Origin: an uncultured Prevotellaceae bacterium
GTDB lineage: Bacteria; Bacteroidota; Bacteroidia; Bacteroidales; Bacteroidaceae
DNA length: 23,555 nucleotides
Assembly (NCBI GenBank): GCA_902775075.1
Contig: CACYKX010000040.1
Coordinates: 1-23,555 of the forward strand
Reading direction: 5' to 3'
Of this stretch, positions 8,196-16,129 are shown one piece after another (positions within the stretch are counted from its first letter, which is position 1; every line of letters starts with the position of its first letter). The notes under the pieces were generated by a model. That model did not search any database. It was not told where the DNA came from and worked only from the letters and a program-made list of their open reading frames with translations. The position numbers and the translations under genes are program-made.

Positions 8196-8234
8196 CAAAC
8201 TGTAAGTATTCTGATTTGTAATACTTACAGTTTG
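8196..8234 (-). terminator. Intrinsic terminator of the tsaB-rseP operon
   Basis: Perfect 15-bp inverted repeat (CAAACTGTAAGTATT and its complement) around a 9-nt loop, 31 nt past the rseP stop. On the minus strand it is followed by TTTGTTTTTATA, a good U-tract, while the plus side has none, so it terminates leftward transcription. A third, direct copy of the arm core (CTGTAAGTAT) lies at 8168-8177. Confidence 0.8.
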
Positions 8235-8265
8235 ATATTTTGTTGTAAAAATAGTATTCTGTTTG

Positions 8266-9660
8266 TTACATAAATCCTAAGAATCGTAATACATCATTCA
8301 AATTTGCGACAATGAGCAAGAGAATGAGTATTGTGAATCCCACGTATTCAGCTTTTATCAAGAAGTCCTCACTTGGTTTACGACGGGTGATCATCTCATA
8401 GATTAGGAACATGACGTGACCACCATCGAGAGCAGGGATTGGTAGGATGTTCATGAAAGCTAGGATAATGCTCAGGAAAGCAGTCATCTTCCAGAATAGA
8501 TACCAGTCCCATGTTGTAGGGAACATGCTTCCGATGGCACCGAAACCACCAAGGCTCTTGACGCCGTCTTTTGATGCTACATATTTCATGTCACCGATAT
8601 AGCCTTTGAGAACATCCCATCCGTATTTGATACCAGCAGGGAAGCTGGCCAAGAAACTGTATTCAATATGGGTTTGCTTGTAGTCTTTCATGACATTGAC
8701 GAAACTCAAACCAATCTTGATATTATCTGTCTCGGCATCCTTGACCAGTGTAACCTTGGTTGTGTCGGCCTTTGTGGCATTCTTATGAAGAATGACGATA
8801 GGAACGGTGAGGATGTCGGTGCTGTCTTTGTGTGACATACCTTTGTTTAGGTCGTCAGACTTTCCTCTTACTATTCTTGTGAAATCAGAACCGGTGATGA
8901 CCTTCTGACCGTTTATGGCAAGGATCTTATCTCCTGATTGTATACCGATCTTCTGAGCTGGACTTCCCTTTTCTATGCTATCTACAATATTCGGTAGATA
9001 TGGATACATGAAAGATGGTTTTGCCTTGATCATGTCGAGCATGTTCAAATTGCCAGGCAACTGGATAGATATCTTCTTGCCTTTACGGATAACGTCTACT
9101 CGTTTGGCTTGACTGATGTCTCGGTACATATCGCCTCCGAATTCCTTGAACTCTCCGTGGACATCGCTTCCTACAAGGATGTCGTGATCTTGGAATCCTA
9201 GTGATTTAGCATAGTTATTGAACTGCATACCTTGGGTGTAGTTCTTTGGCATGATATAGGTGTCGCCCCAAGTAAACATGAGCATCGAATAGATGAAAAG
9301 TGCAAGGATAAAGTTCACTGTCACACCGCCTATCATGATCAGCAAGCGCTGCCATGCCGGTTTGCTTCTGAACTCCCATGGCTCAGCCGGTTTCTTCATT
9401 TGTTCAGTATCGAAACTTTCATCTATCATTCCTGCAATCTTGCAATAGCCACCTAGCGGAAGCCATCCCAGACCGTAGGTGGTATCGCTGTGCTTTGGCT
9501 TGAATTCAAAGATATGGAACCATGGATCGAAGAAAAGATAAAATTTCTCTACTCTAACACCAAAGAGTTTAGAGAAAAAGAAGTGTCCACCTTCGTGTAA
9601 CAGGACTAAGAGAGATATTGACAGCATAAACTGCAATACTCTGATCAGAATATCTTCCAT
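8266..9660 (-). CDS. rseP: RseP-type site-2 intramembrane zinc metalloprotease
   Basis: Inner-membrane protease that cuts transmembrane substrates such as anti-sigma factors and remnant signal peptides. It has 464 aa, normal for the family. Zinc ligands are H22 and H26 in LHEGGHFFFS (HExxH in the first TM helix) and Asp412 in ALDGGH in the C-terminal helices. The periplasmic part has a degenerate first PDZ domain (around LGFQDHDILVGSDV) and a canonical second one (GSPAQKIGIQSGDKILAING). The last gene of the tsaB operon, it starts 19 nt after dxr and is followed by the 8196-8234 terminator. Coupling of dxr and rseP is common in bacteria. Its natural substrate here is unknown; no anti-sigma factor is encoded in the window. 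Confidence 0.95.
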   Translation of the reverse strand: MEDILIRVLQFMLSISLLVLLHEGGHFFFSKLFGVRVEKFYLFFDPWFHIFEFKPKHSDTTYGLGWLPLGGYCKIAGMIDESFDTEQMKKPAEPWEFRSKPAWQRLLIMIGGVTVNFILALFIYSMLMFTWGDTYIMPKNYTQGMQFNNYAKSLGFQDHDILVGSDVHGEFKEFGGDMYRDISQAKRVDVIRKGKKISIQLPGNLNMLDMIKAKPSFMYPYLPNIVDSIEKGSPAQKIGIQSGDKILAINGQKVITGSDFTRIVRGKSDDLNKGMSHKDSTDILTVPIVILHKNATKADTTKVTLVKDAETDNIKIGLSFVNVMKDYKQTHIEYSFLASFPAGIKYGWDVLKGYIGDMKYVASKDGVKSLGGFGAIGSMFPTTWDWYLFWKMTAFLSIILAFMNILPIPALDGGHVMFLIYEMITRRKPSEDFLIKAEYVGFTILILLLIVANLNDVLRFLGFM

Positions 9661-9679
9661 TTGTTTTTATGCAATTGTT

Positions 9680-10843
9680 TTATTTGTTATTCATTATTTC
9701 TGTGGCTATGCGGCGTGCTTCTGCATCTGTCTGCATGTAGACATCGTAATCGGGATTCTTGTCGAATGGGGTCTTGTTCATCGTCTTTTCGATGATGTCG
9801 GCCATTCCGAGGAATGAGCACTGGCCCTTTCTGAATCCTGCATTTACAATCTCGTTGGCTGCATTGAGGATACATGGCATATTGCCTCCCTTGTTGATGG
9901 CCTCGTAAGATAATGCTAAGCATTTGAACTTGTTGATGTCAGGTTCAAAGAATTCCAAATTCTGCGCCTTGAAGAGATCTAGGCGATCACCATTCAAACT
10001 GAGTCGCTCAGGGAAAGAGAATGCATATTGGATAGGGAGACGCATGTCGGGAACACCTAACTGTGCCTTTACGGCTCCATCCTTGAACTGTACGCCACTG
10101 TGAACGATGCTCTGAGGATGTATTAGCACTTGAATCTTCTCTGCAGGGACACCGAAGAGCCATTTGGCCTCCATAACTTCGAAACCTTTGTTCATGAGAG
10201 ATGCGGAGTCGATGGTTATCTTGGCACCCATGTCCCAGGTAGGATGCTTGAGAGCATCGGCGGCTGTGACATGTTTGAGTTGTTCTGTTGTGAATTTCCT
10301 GAACGGACCACCGGAACATGTTAACAGAATCTTCTCTATTTCGTTTTGGTCCTCGCCTACAAGACTCTGGAAGATGGCACTATGCTCTGAGTCTACCGGG
10401 AGAAGAGGTACATGATATTGGCTGACAAGATTTAGTATGAGTTCTCCGGCAACAACAAGGGTTTCTTTGTTGGCTAGACAAATCTTCTTCCCAGCCTTGA
10501 TGGCATGAATCGTAGGGGTGAGTCCTGCAAATCCAACCATTGATGCTAGGACGACATCTATCGGTTCGGCTTCTACAATCTGATTGATGGCATCCTTACC
10601 GGCATAAACCTTGATGTCTGGTTCATCACTTAACAGATTTTGTAGTTCCTGATAATGTTCTTCGTTGGCTATTGCCACAGCCGCAGGATGAAAACGATGT
10701 GCCTGTTCTGCCAATTTCTCAACAGAATTGTTAGCAGTTAAACAGTAAGCTTCGTATAGATCGCTGTGTTGCGCAATTACATCAAGAGCTTGAGTACCAA
10801 TACTTCCGGTACTGCCCAAGATACATATTTGTTGTTTTTTCAT
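9680..10843 (-). CDS. dxr: 1-deoxy-D-xylulose 5-phosphate reductoisomerase
   Basis: Second step of the MEP isoprenoid pathway: converts DXP to 2-C-methyl-erythritol 4-phosphate using NADPH and a divalent metal. It has 387 aa, typical length. Motifs: NADPH fold GSTGSIG at 10-16, LANKETLV at 123-130, metal ligands D151 and E153 in VDSEHSAIFQ, the LTCSGGPF loop, then HPTWDMGAKITIDSASLMNKG, and NAANEIVNAGF near the C-terminus. The start ATG overlaps the rimM stop by one base (TAATG), indicating translational coupling. Its product feeds synthesis of the polyprenyl carriers used by the peptidoglycan pathway and by the UbiA-type enzyme encoded at 20056, though that gene is in a different operon. Confidence 0.97.
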   Translation of the reverse strand: MKKQQICILGSTGSIGTQALDVIAQHSDLYEAYCLTANNSVEKLAEQAHRFHPAAVAIANEEHYQELQNLLSDEPDIKVYAGKDAINQIVEAEPIDVVLASMVGFAGLTPTIHAIKAGKKICLANKETLVVAGELILNLVSQYHVPLLPVDSEHSAIFQSLVGEDQNEIEKILLTCSGGPFRKFTTEQLKHVTAADALKHPTWDMGAKITIDSASLMNKGFEVMEAKWLFGVPAEKIQVLIHPQSIVHSGVQFKDGAVKAQLGVPDMRLPIQYAFSFPERLSLNGDRLDLFKAQNLEFFEPDINKFKCLALSYEAINKGGNMPCILNAANEIVNAGFRKGQCSFLGMADIIEKTMNKTPFDKNPDYDVYMQTDAEARRIATEIMNNK

Positions 10844-11367
10844 TATTCTAAATCTAAAATTCCTTCAGGCAAATTGATCTTTATCTGTCGATTCTCGATA
10901 TCTACCTCTTCTATCAACTCCTCTGAAGCAGGAATCAATATTTCTTTGCCGTTCTCGGTCTTCACCTCGAAAAGTATATTTATGGTGGAATCGTCAACAG
11001 ACAGAATCGTTCCTACCACATTATTTATATGTAAGTCGATAAGTTGGAATCCGATGATCTGATTCCATGATATGTTTGTAGGGTCGTTATCCGATAACTT
11101 GTATGGGAAGTAAACCTCGCATCCTGTTAGGTCTCGGGCTCTATCCTCTGTATCGATATCTTGGAATTTTACAAGTGCTGTGGAGTCTGAACGAAAACGA
11201 TATTCCTCCATAAAGAAAGGTACAAGGATTTCGTCAATGTCCAGAATCAGATATTGAGCATCAACACGATCGAATACATCGTCATCGAATAGGAGGTTGA
11301 TCTCACCCTTTACGCCGTGAGGTTTACCTAACTTCCCGATCTTATAAACTTCTTCTTGCTTAATCAT
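10843..11367 (-). CDS. rimM: Ribosome maturation factor RimM
   Basis: Assembly factor for the 30S head (16S processing, binds S19). It has 174 aa, normal for the family. The N-terminal RimM barrel begins VYKIGKLGKPHGVKGEINL, a characteristic GK.GKPHGVKGE block. The C-terminal PRC-barrel-like half contains VGTILSVDDSTINILFEV and ILIPASEELIEEVDIENRQIKINLPEGIL. It overlaps murA by 8 nt upstream and dxr by 1 nt downstream, so it is embedded in the operon. Confidence 0.95.
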   Translation of the reverse strand: MIKQEEVYKIGKLGKPHGVKGEINLLFDDDVFDRVDAQYLILDIDEILVPFFMEEYRFRSDSTALVKFQDIDTEDRARDLTGCEVYFPYKLSDNDPTNISWNQIIGFQLIDLHINNVVGTILSVDDSTINILFEVKTENGKEILIPASEELIEEVDIENRQIKINLPEGILDLE

Positions 11368-12670
11368 TTACACGGGTAATCTTTGCTCCCAATTGATTCA
11401 GTCGCTTCTCAATATTCTGATAGCCACGGTCAATTTGAGCTATATTTGCAATTCTACTTGTTCCGTTCGCACTCATGGCAGCGATCAACAAGGCGATACC
11501 GGCACGAATATCCGGACTTGTCATTCTGCCTGCTCGTAAGGTGATCTTTCTGTCATGTCCCACGACAACGGCACGATGTGGGTCGCATAAGATGATCTGT
11601 GCTCCCATATCGATGAGTTTGTCAACAAAGAATAGTCGACTCTCGAACATCTTCTGATGAATGAGCACGGTTCCGCGAGCCTGTGTCGCTACGACGAGTA
11701 AGACGGAAAGAAGGTCTGGAGTAAGTCCTGGCCAAGGTGCATCGGCTAGTGTCATTATTGTTCCGTCGATGAAGGAATCGATGACGTAGCTCTCTTGTTT
11801 AGGAACGACAAGGTCATCACCTTCGATGTCGATTTTTACACCTAACCTTCGGAATGCCTCCGGGATGATACCCAGATTCTTTACAGAAACATCCTTGATG
11901 CGTATGCCTTCGCCAACCATTGCAGCCATTCCGATGAACGATCCTACTTCTATCATATCAGGAAGAATCTTATGGTCTGCTCCATGAAGGCTCTTTACAC
12001 CTACGATGGTAATCAAATTGCTACCGATGCCACTAATATTTGCGCCCATAGCGTTGAGTAGATGGCACAGTTGCTGAATGTAGGGCTCACAGGCAGCATT
12101 ATAGATAGTCGTTGTACCCTCGGCTCTTACCGCTGCCATGATAATGTTGGCGGTTCCTGTGACAGAAGCCTCGTCGAGTAGCATGTAGCATCCCTTGAGT
12201 TTTTCTGCCTGAATTTCAAAGACGTTGCGCTCATCGTCGTGGACGAAATGTGCCCCAAGATTCTTGAATCCTAAGAAGTGAGTATCCAAGCGACGTCGAC
12301 CAATCTTGTCGCCACCAGGTTTGGCAATAGTAGCTTTCCCAAATCTGCCGAGGAGAGGACCGATCATCAACACGCTACCACGAAGTTGTGAGCATTTCTT
12401 GACGAATGCAGCACTTTGCAGATAATTTAGGTCTAGTTCGTCAGCCTGGAAAGTCATATCGTTTTCGGCATTTTTGGTGACCTTTACTCCAATCTCTTTC
12501 AGAAGAAGAATAAGGTTGTTCACATCGAGGATGTCCGGGATGTTCTTAATCCTGACAGGGTCGGAGGTGAGTATTGTCGCACAGATCACTTCCAAGGCTT
12601 CGTTCTTAGCTCCCTGAGGAGTAATAGTACCTTTGAGCGGATGACCGCCTTCTATGATGAAAGACTCCAT
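11360..12670 (-). CDS. murA: UDP-N-acetylglucosamine 1-carboxyvinyltransferase with Asp in place of catalytic Cys
   Basis: First committed step of peptidoglycan synthesis: enolpyruvyl transfer from PEP to UDP-GlcNAc. It has 436 aa, normal length. K22 and N23 of KNEAL correspond to the conserved substrate-contacting pair. The mobile active-site loop reads KPGGDKIGRRRLDTHF: residue 121, Cys115 in E. coli, is Asp (codon GAC at 12310..12308). The Cys-to-Asp form occurs naturally in mycobacteria and chlamydiae, is catalytically active, and is insensitive to fosfomycin, which alkylates the Cys. I believe Asp is usual in Bacteroidetes, but that is from memory. The gene starts immediately after the stop of the DUF4290 gene (TAA-ATG, no gap) and overlaps rimM by 8 nt. 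Confidence 0.96.
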   Translation of the reverse strand: MESFIIEGGHPLKGTITPQGAKNEALEVICATILTSDPVRIKNIPDILDVNNLILLLKEIGVKVTKNAENDMTFQADELDLNYLQSAAFVKKCSQLRGSVLMIGPLLGRFGKATIAKPGGDKIGRRRLDTHFLGFKNLGAHFVHDDERNVFEIQAEKLKGCYMLLDEASVTGTANIIMAAVRAEGTTTIYNAACEPYIQQLCHLLNAMGANISGIGSNLITIVGVKSLHGADHKILPDMIEVGSFIGMAAMVGEGIRIKDVSVKNLGIIPEAFRRLGVKIDIEGDDLVVPKQESYVIDSFIDGTIMTLADAPWPGLTPDLLSVLLVVATQARGTVLIHQKMFESRLFFVDKLIDMGAQIILCDPHRAVVVGHDRKITLRAGRMTSPDIRAGIALLIAAMSANGTSRIANIAQIDRGYQNIEKRLNQLGAKITRVND

Positions 12671-13267
12671 TTACTTTTTCTTTTTCTTACTGTTATTAAT
12701 TTCTTTCTCGTTGATTTTCTCAAACTGGAAGGTGTCCAGATCCAACTGGATTTTTCCGTCTGTGAACTTTGCCAAATCAGATGCAACTTTCTCATCATCG
12801 CAAGAGCCATGACTCCATGATATCAGGTCACGCTTCATCTGGTTGGCAACGATTTTTGTCAACTCATCACGTTCTTCACCAGGCTCCATGTCCTTCAACT
12901 TCTGGAAAGCTTCGAACATCAAGTTGCCATAATGCCTTACGGGGATACGCTTCATAGGATATTCTATAGCCTCCGGTTTTGTAGCGATCTTTTTGGCATT
13001 GCTGATGTCGAAAGGATAGTCGATGTCTAATTTGAAATCGCTGATCAATGCCAACTGGTCCCATAGCTTGCGCTCATGGTCCTCGGTGGCACTATTCTGC
13101 GGAAACATACGATCCATGATGGCGACGATAGACTCTGCACATTTCTGACGCTCGTCTCGGTCTTCAATGGTCATACAGTAATCTACCATATTCTGAATGG
13201 TTCTGCCATACTCTGGGAGAATCAGTTTTTCGCGTTGCGTGTTGTAATCCAATCCGTCTAATTTCAT
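12671..13267 (-). CDS. DUF4290 family protein
   Basis: A 198-aa soluble protein without signal peptide or membrane segments. The N-terminal LDYNTQREKLILPEYGRTIQNMVDYC and the following acidic helical region (IEDRDERQKCAESIVAIMDRMFPQ) match my memory of the Bacteroidetes-specific DUF4290 family. Its C-terminus ends in a run of lysines (SKKKKK). No biochemical role is established to my knowledge. The stop codon directly abuts the murA ATG, and tsaB ends 42 nt upstream, so it is co-expressed with murA; a role in envelope growth or ribosome function is possible but only an inference from position. Confidence 0.8.
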   Translation of the reverse strand: MKLDGLDYNTQREKLILPEYGRTIQNMVDYCMTIEDRDERQKCAESIVAIMDRMFPQNSATEDHERKLWDQLALISDFKLDIDYPFDISNAKKIATKPEAIEYPMKRIPVRHYGNLMFEAFQKLKDMEPGEERDELTKIVANQMKRDLISWSHGSCDDEKVASDLAKFTDGKIQLDLDTFQFEKINEKEINNSKKKKK

Positions 13268-13309
13268 TCTTTACTATTCTTATAGTTATTTTTCTTGCCC
13301 GCTGCCGGA

Positions 13310-14002
13310 TTAGAGCAGACTCTTAGGCTTCTTAGCAACAAAGTCCTTCAGATAGAACGGTACGAAGTATGCGACATCTTCGTATTTTTCCAATGCTATG
13401 CGCTTCTCTGCAAGTGGAAACATATTCTTGGCCAATGGCTCGATGCCCTCGATGAGGTGAGCATTAGGATGATTGATGGTATCCATACATTTGGCTGCAC
13501 CGTTTCCGAAGAAATATACAGGTCCCTTGTCGAGGAATTCTTTGTATGTTTCTGCATCTACCACGTCAGCCTGAATAGGACGATGTTCTTTGAGAGCACG
13601 GTCGAAGACTTGTGCGTAAACTTCCATGCGGCGAGCGTCGAGCATAGGAACGAGCAATGCGTTATCCTCTGTCACCATCTCTCTGAGAAGTACCGGTACT
13701 GTCATGAGTTCCAGTGTAGGGATTGCGATAAGCTTTGCTCCACGTCCATAGCATATACCCTTTGCCATACTTGTTCCTATACGTAGACCTGTATATGAAC
13801 CTGGCCCGCAACTTACCGCTACGGCATCCAATGGAATGGCATGGTTATCAATAAATGATAAGGCTTCGTCAACGAAAACGCCGAGCTTTACGGCGTGGTT
13901 AGGACCACTGTGATCCTCCTTGTTGAAGATGCATTCTGCATCATTACTTACTGCTACTGAGCACACGTCGGTGCTTGTTTCAATGTTTAATATGCACGAC
14001 AT
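13310..14002 (-). CDS. tsaB: TsaB, tRNA threonylcarbamoyladenosine biosynthesis protein
   Basis: Partner of TsaD and TsaE in making t6A37 of ANN-decoding tRNAs. It has an ASKHA (actin-like) fold: MSCILNIETSTDVCSVAVSN is the first phosphate-binding strand pair, and VSCGPGSYTGLRIGTSMAKGICYGRGAKLIAIPTLE is the family signature. I chose the ATG at 14002 (230 aa). The frame can be extended to a TTG at 14032, but that TTG is inside the TAAATTTG -7 box and adds residues with no family counterpart. It is the first gene of the leftward operon. Confidence 0.93.
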   Translation of the reverse strand: MSCILNIETSTDVCSVAVSNDAECIFNKEDHSGPNHAVKLGVFVDEALSFIDNHAIPLDAVAVSCGPGSYTGLRIGTSMAKGICYGRGAKLIAIPTLELMTVPVLLREMVTEDNALLVPMLDARRMEVYAQVFDRALKEHRPIQADVVDAETYKEFLDKGPVYFFGNGAAKCMDTINHPNAHLIEGIEPLAKNMFPLAEKRIALEKYEDVAYFVPFYLKDFVAKKPKSLL

Positions 14003-14029
14003 AAACAAAAATATTCTTATAATAAGGTG

Positions 14030-14037
14030 CAAATTTA
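14030..14037 (-). promoter_or_regulatory. Probable -7 box of the tsaB operon
   Basis: TAAATTTG on the minus strand matches TAnnTTTG. A start near 14024 would leave about 21 nt of leader before the tsaB ATG at 14002. The -33 element is weak. It is back-to-back with the yicC -7 box 22 nt away. Confidence 0.5.
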
Positions 14038-14059
14038 CGTTTTTTTCCGCGAAAATTTG

Positions 14060-14067
14060 TACTTTTG
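14060..14067 (+). promoter_or_regulatory. Probable -7 box of the yicC-gmk-nadD envelope operon
   Basis: TACTTTTG matches TAnnTTTG. Transcription starting near 14073 gives a leader of about 18 nt before the ATG at 14092. The expected -33 position holds a T-run (ACGTTTTTTT) and no clean TTTG. It is the only promoter I can see for the nine kilobases that follow. Confidence 0.5.
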
Positions 14068-14091
14068 CAAAAAATTAACGCGAAAGTAACA

Positions 14092-14967
14092 ATGATACAG
14101 TCAATGACAGGTTACGGCAAATCAGTCGTAGTCTACAAGGAAAAGAAAATTAATGTTGAGATTAAGTCATTAAATTCTAAGGCTTTGGATCTCTCTGCTC
14201 GTATCGCTCCTCTCTATCGTGAGAAAGAGATGGAAATTCGTCAAACTATTGGTCGTGCCTTGCATAGAGGTAAGGTCGATTTCTCTATATGGATCGAGAA
14301 GGATGTGCTCGCTGATGCAGCTCCTATCAATGCTTCTCTTGTAGAAAATTATTATCAGCAAATTAAGGAAATTTCTGCAAAAACGGGTATACCAGAACCT
14401 ACAGACTGGTATGCTACATTGCTTCGCCTTCCTGATGTCACAACTAAGAACGATGTCGAAGAGTTGTCGGAGGAAGAGTGGAATGCTGCTCGCAAAGCTA
14501 TCGATGAGGCTTTGGATAATCTGATCAACTTCCGTAAGCAAGAGGGTGCTGCTCTTCAGAAGAAGTTTACTGAGAAGGTGGATAATATCGAAAAGTTACT
14601 GAAGAGTATCGAACCTTATGAGAAATCTCGCGTTCCTAAGATTAAAGAGTCTATCATCAAGGGACTGGAACAGATCCCTGAAGTGGAATATGATAAGAAT
14701 CGTCTTGAGCAAGAGTTGATCTACTATATCGAGAAACTTGATATTAGTGAGGAAAAGCAGCGCTTGACAAATCACTTGAAGTATTTCCGTGAGACGATGA
14801 TGGAAGATTGTCCTGTAGGTAAGAAGCTGGGATTTATCGCTCAGGAGATGGGTCGCGAGATCAATACGACAGGTTCTAAGAGCAATCAGGCCGAGATGCA
14901 GAATGTTGTTGTTAAGATGAAGGACGAACTTGAGCAGATCAAAGAGCAAGTTCTCAATGCACTATAA
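14092..14967 (+). CDS. yicC: YicC/YloC family endoribonuclease
   Basis: The family was long a stress-related protein of unknown role; E. coli YicC is now linked to cleavage of small RNAs. It has 291 aa, normal length. The N-terminus MIQSMTGYGK is the hallmark of the family, followed by VEIKSLNSKALDLSARI. The C-terminal DUF1732-type half contains RLTNHLKYFRETM and GKKLGFIAQEMGREINTTGSKSN. The start is the ATG at 14092; a TTG 27 nt upstream is in frame but lies within the -7 box. Its stop overlaps the gmk ATG by one base (TAATG). The yicC-gmk pair is conserved across many bacteria. Confidence 0.93.
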   Translation: MIQSMTGYGKSVVVYKEKKINVEIKSLNSKALDLSARIAPLYREKEMEIRQTIGRALHRGKVDFSIWIEKDVLADAAPINASLVENYYQQIKEISAKTGIPEPTDWYATLLRLPDVTTKNDVEELSEEEWNAARKAIDEALDNLINFRKQEGAALQKKFTEKVDNIEKLLKSIEPYEKSRVPKIKESIIKGLEQIPEVEYDKNRLEQELIYYIEKLDISEEKQRLTNHLKYFRETMMEDCPVGKKLGFIAQEMGREINTTGSKSNQAEMQNVVVKMKDELEQIKEQVLNAL

Positions 14968-15551
14968 TGATTATGGATAATAAAGGTAAGTTGATTATAT
15001 TTTCAGCTCCAAGTGGCAGCGGTAAGAGTACCATTGTCCAGTATTTGATGAAAGAACATCCAGAGCTTAATCTGGCGTTCTCTGTGAGTTGTACATCTCG
15101 TGCTCCTCGCGGAACAGAAAGGAATGGAGTGGAATATTTCTTCCTGACCCCAGAAGAGTTCAAGGCAAAGATTGCTAATGATGAATTCTTGGAGTATGAG
15201 GAAGTGTACGAGGATAGATTCTATGGAACATTGAAATCTCAGGTCGTTAATCAAACTGAGAAAGGTGAGAATGTGGTCTTTGATGTTGATGTCAAGGGTG
15301 GATGTAATATCAAGAACTTCTATGGTGATAAGGCGTTGAGCGTTTTTATCCAGCCCCCTTCGATAGAAGAACTCCGTCGCCGCCTGGTAGGACGTGCTAC
15401 GGATGCTCCTGAGGTTATCGAACAACGTTTGGCCAAGGCTGGCTATGAGCTGACATTTGCTCCGAAATTCGATCATGTCGTCGTTAATGACGATTTGGAA
15501 AAGGCAGAACAGGAAACTCTGAAACTCGTTGAGGAGTTTTTGGCAAAATAA
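14967..15551 (+). CDS. gmk: Guanylate kinase
   Basis: Phosphorylates GMP to GDP with ATP. It has 194 aa, normal for the family. P-loop at about 14-22 (APSGSGKST); GMP-binding region SCTSRAPRGTERNGVEYFF with the conserved SxTTRxPRxGE-like pattern, here SCTSRAPRGTE; then EYEEVYEDRFYGT and DVDVKGGCNIK. The ATG at 14967 shares a base with the yicC stop; an ATG at 14973 (MDNKGKL) is an equally plausible start that would remove two residues. nadD starts 2 nt after its stop. Confidence 0.96.
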   Translation: MIMDNKGKLIIFSAPSGSGKSTIVQYLMKEHPELNLAFSVSCTSRAPRGTERNGVEYFFLTPEEFKAKIANDEFLEYEEVYEDRFYGTLKSQVVNQTEKGENVVFDVDVKGGCNIKNFYGDKALSVFIQPPSIEELRRRLVGRATDAPEVIEQRLAKAGYELTFAPKFDHVVVNDDLEKAEQETLKLVEEFLAK

Positions 15552-15553
15552 TA

Positions 15554-16129
15554 ATGAAAAAGAAGACGGGCATCTTTGGTGGGTCTTTTAATCCCATTCA
15601 TGTGGGACATATAGCCCTTGCTCGGCAGCTTTTGAAGTGTGCCGGTCTTCAGGAAGTGTGGTTTGTGGTTTCTCCGCAAAACCCTTGGAAGAGTGAGCAA
15701 GAACTGTTGGATGATGAAAGCCGTTTGAATATGGTTCGTATCGCTTTGCGTGATGAAGAGAATCTGTTGGCTTCAGACTACGAATTTCATCTTCAACGTC
15801 CTTCGTATACGTTGAATACATTGCGCCATCTCTCCAAAGACTATCCGGATCGAGAATTCGTCTTGTTGATAGGTGGCGACAATTGGAAACAATTTGATAA
15901 GTGGTATGGTTATCAGGAGATTCTCAGCAATTACTCTATTGTTGTATATCCACGTAGAGGAGAACATGTAGAAGAGAAGGAACTTCCCGAGAACGTGTCA
16001 GTTGTAGACACACCACTTCTAGATATCAGTAGTACAGAAATACGTAATCGCATACTTCAAGGTCAGTCTATTCATGACCTTGTTCCAAAGTCTATAGAAT
16101 CGCTTGTTTTAAGAAATTATCAGAAATGA
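15554..16129 (+). CDS. nadD: Nicotinate-nucleotide adenylyltransferase
   Basis: Adenylates nicotinate mononucleotide to deamido-NAD in NAD synthesis. It has 191 aa, normal length. The nucleotidyltransferase signature GIFGGSFNPIHVGHIALAR includes the HxGH motif (H16 and H19). LIGGDNWKQFDKWYGYQEIL and the C-terminal ISSTEIRNRI motif (the SxTxIR ATP-binding loop) are present. Its stop overlaps the start of the next gene in an ATGA (16126-16129), tying a housekeeping enzyme directly to the envelope block. Confidence 0.95.
   Translation: MKKKTGIFGGSFNPIHVGHIALARQLLKCAGLQEVWFVVSPQNPWKSEQELLDDESRLNMVRIALRDEENLLASDYEFHLQRPSYTLNTLRHLSKDYPDREFVLLIGGDNWKQFDKWYGYQEILSNYSIVVYPRRGEHVEEKELPENVSVVDTPLLDISSTEIRNRILQGQSIHDLVPKSIESLVLRNYQK

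Noticed and set aside
13295..13786. 163-codon plus-strand frame opposite tsaB
   Set aside because: TsaB motifs (ETSTDVCS, GPGSYTGLRIG) are clear on the minus strand; the opposite product is Cys/His-rich noise with no TAnnTTTG box before it.
14003..14032. N-terminal extension of TsaB to a TTG at 14032
   Set aside because: The extra residues (MHLIIRIFLF) are outside the family consensus and the TTG is part of the -7 box; the ATG at 14002 gives the canonical MSCILNIETS.
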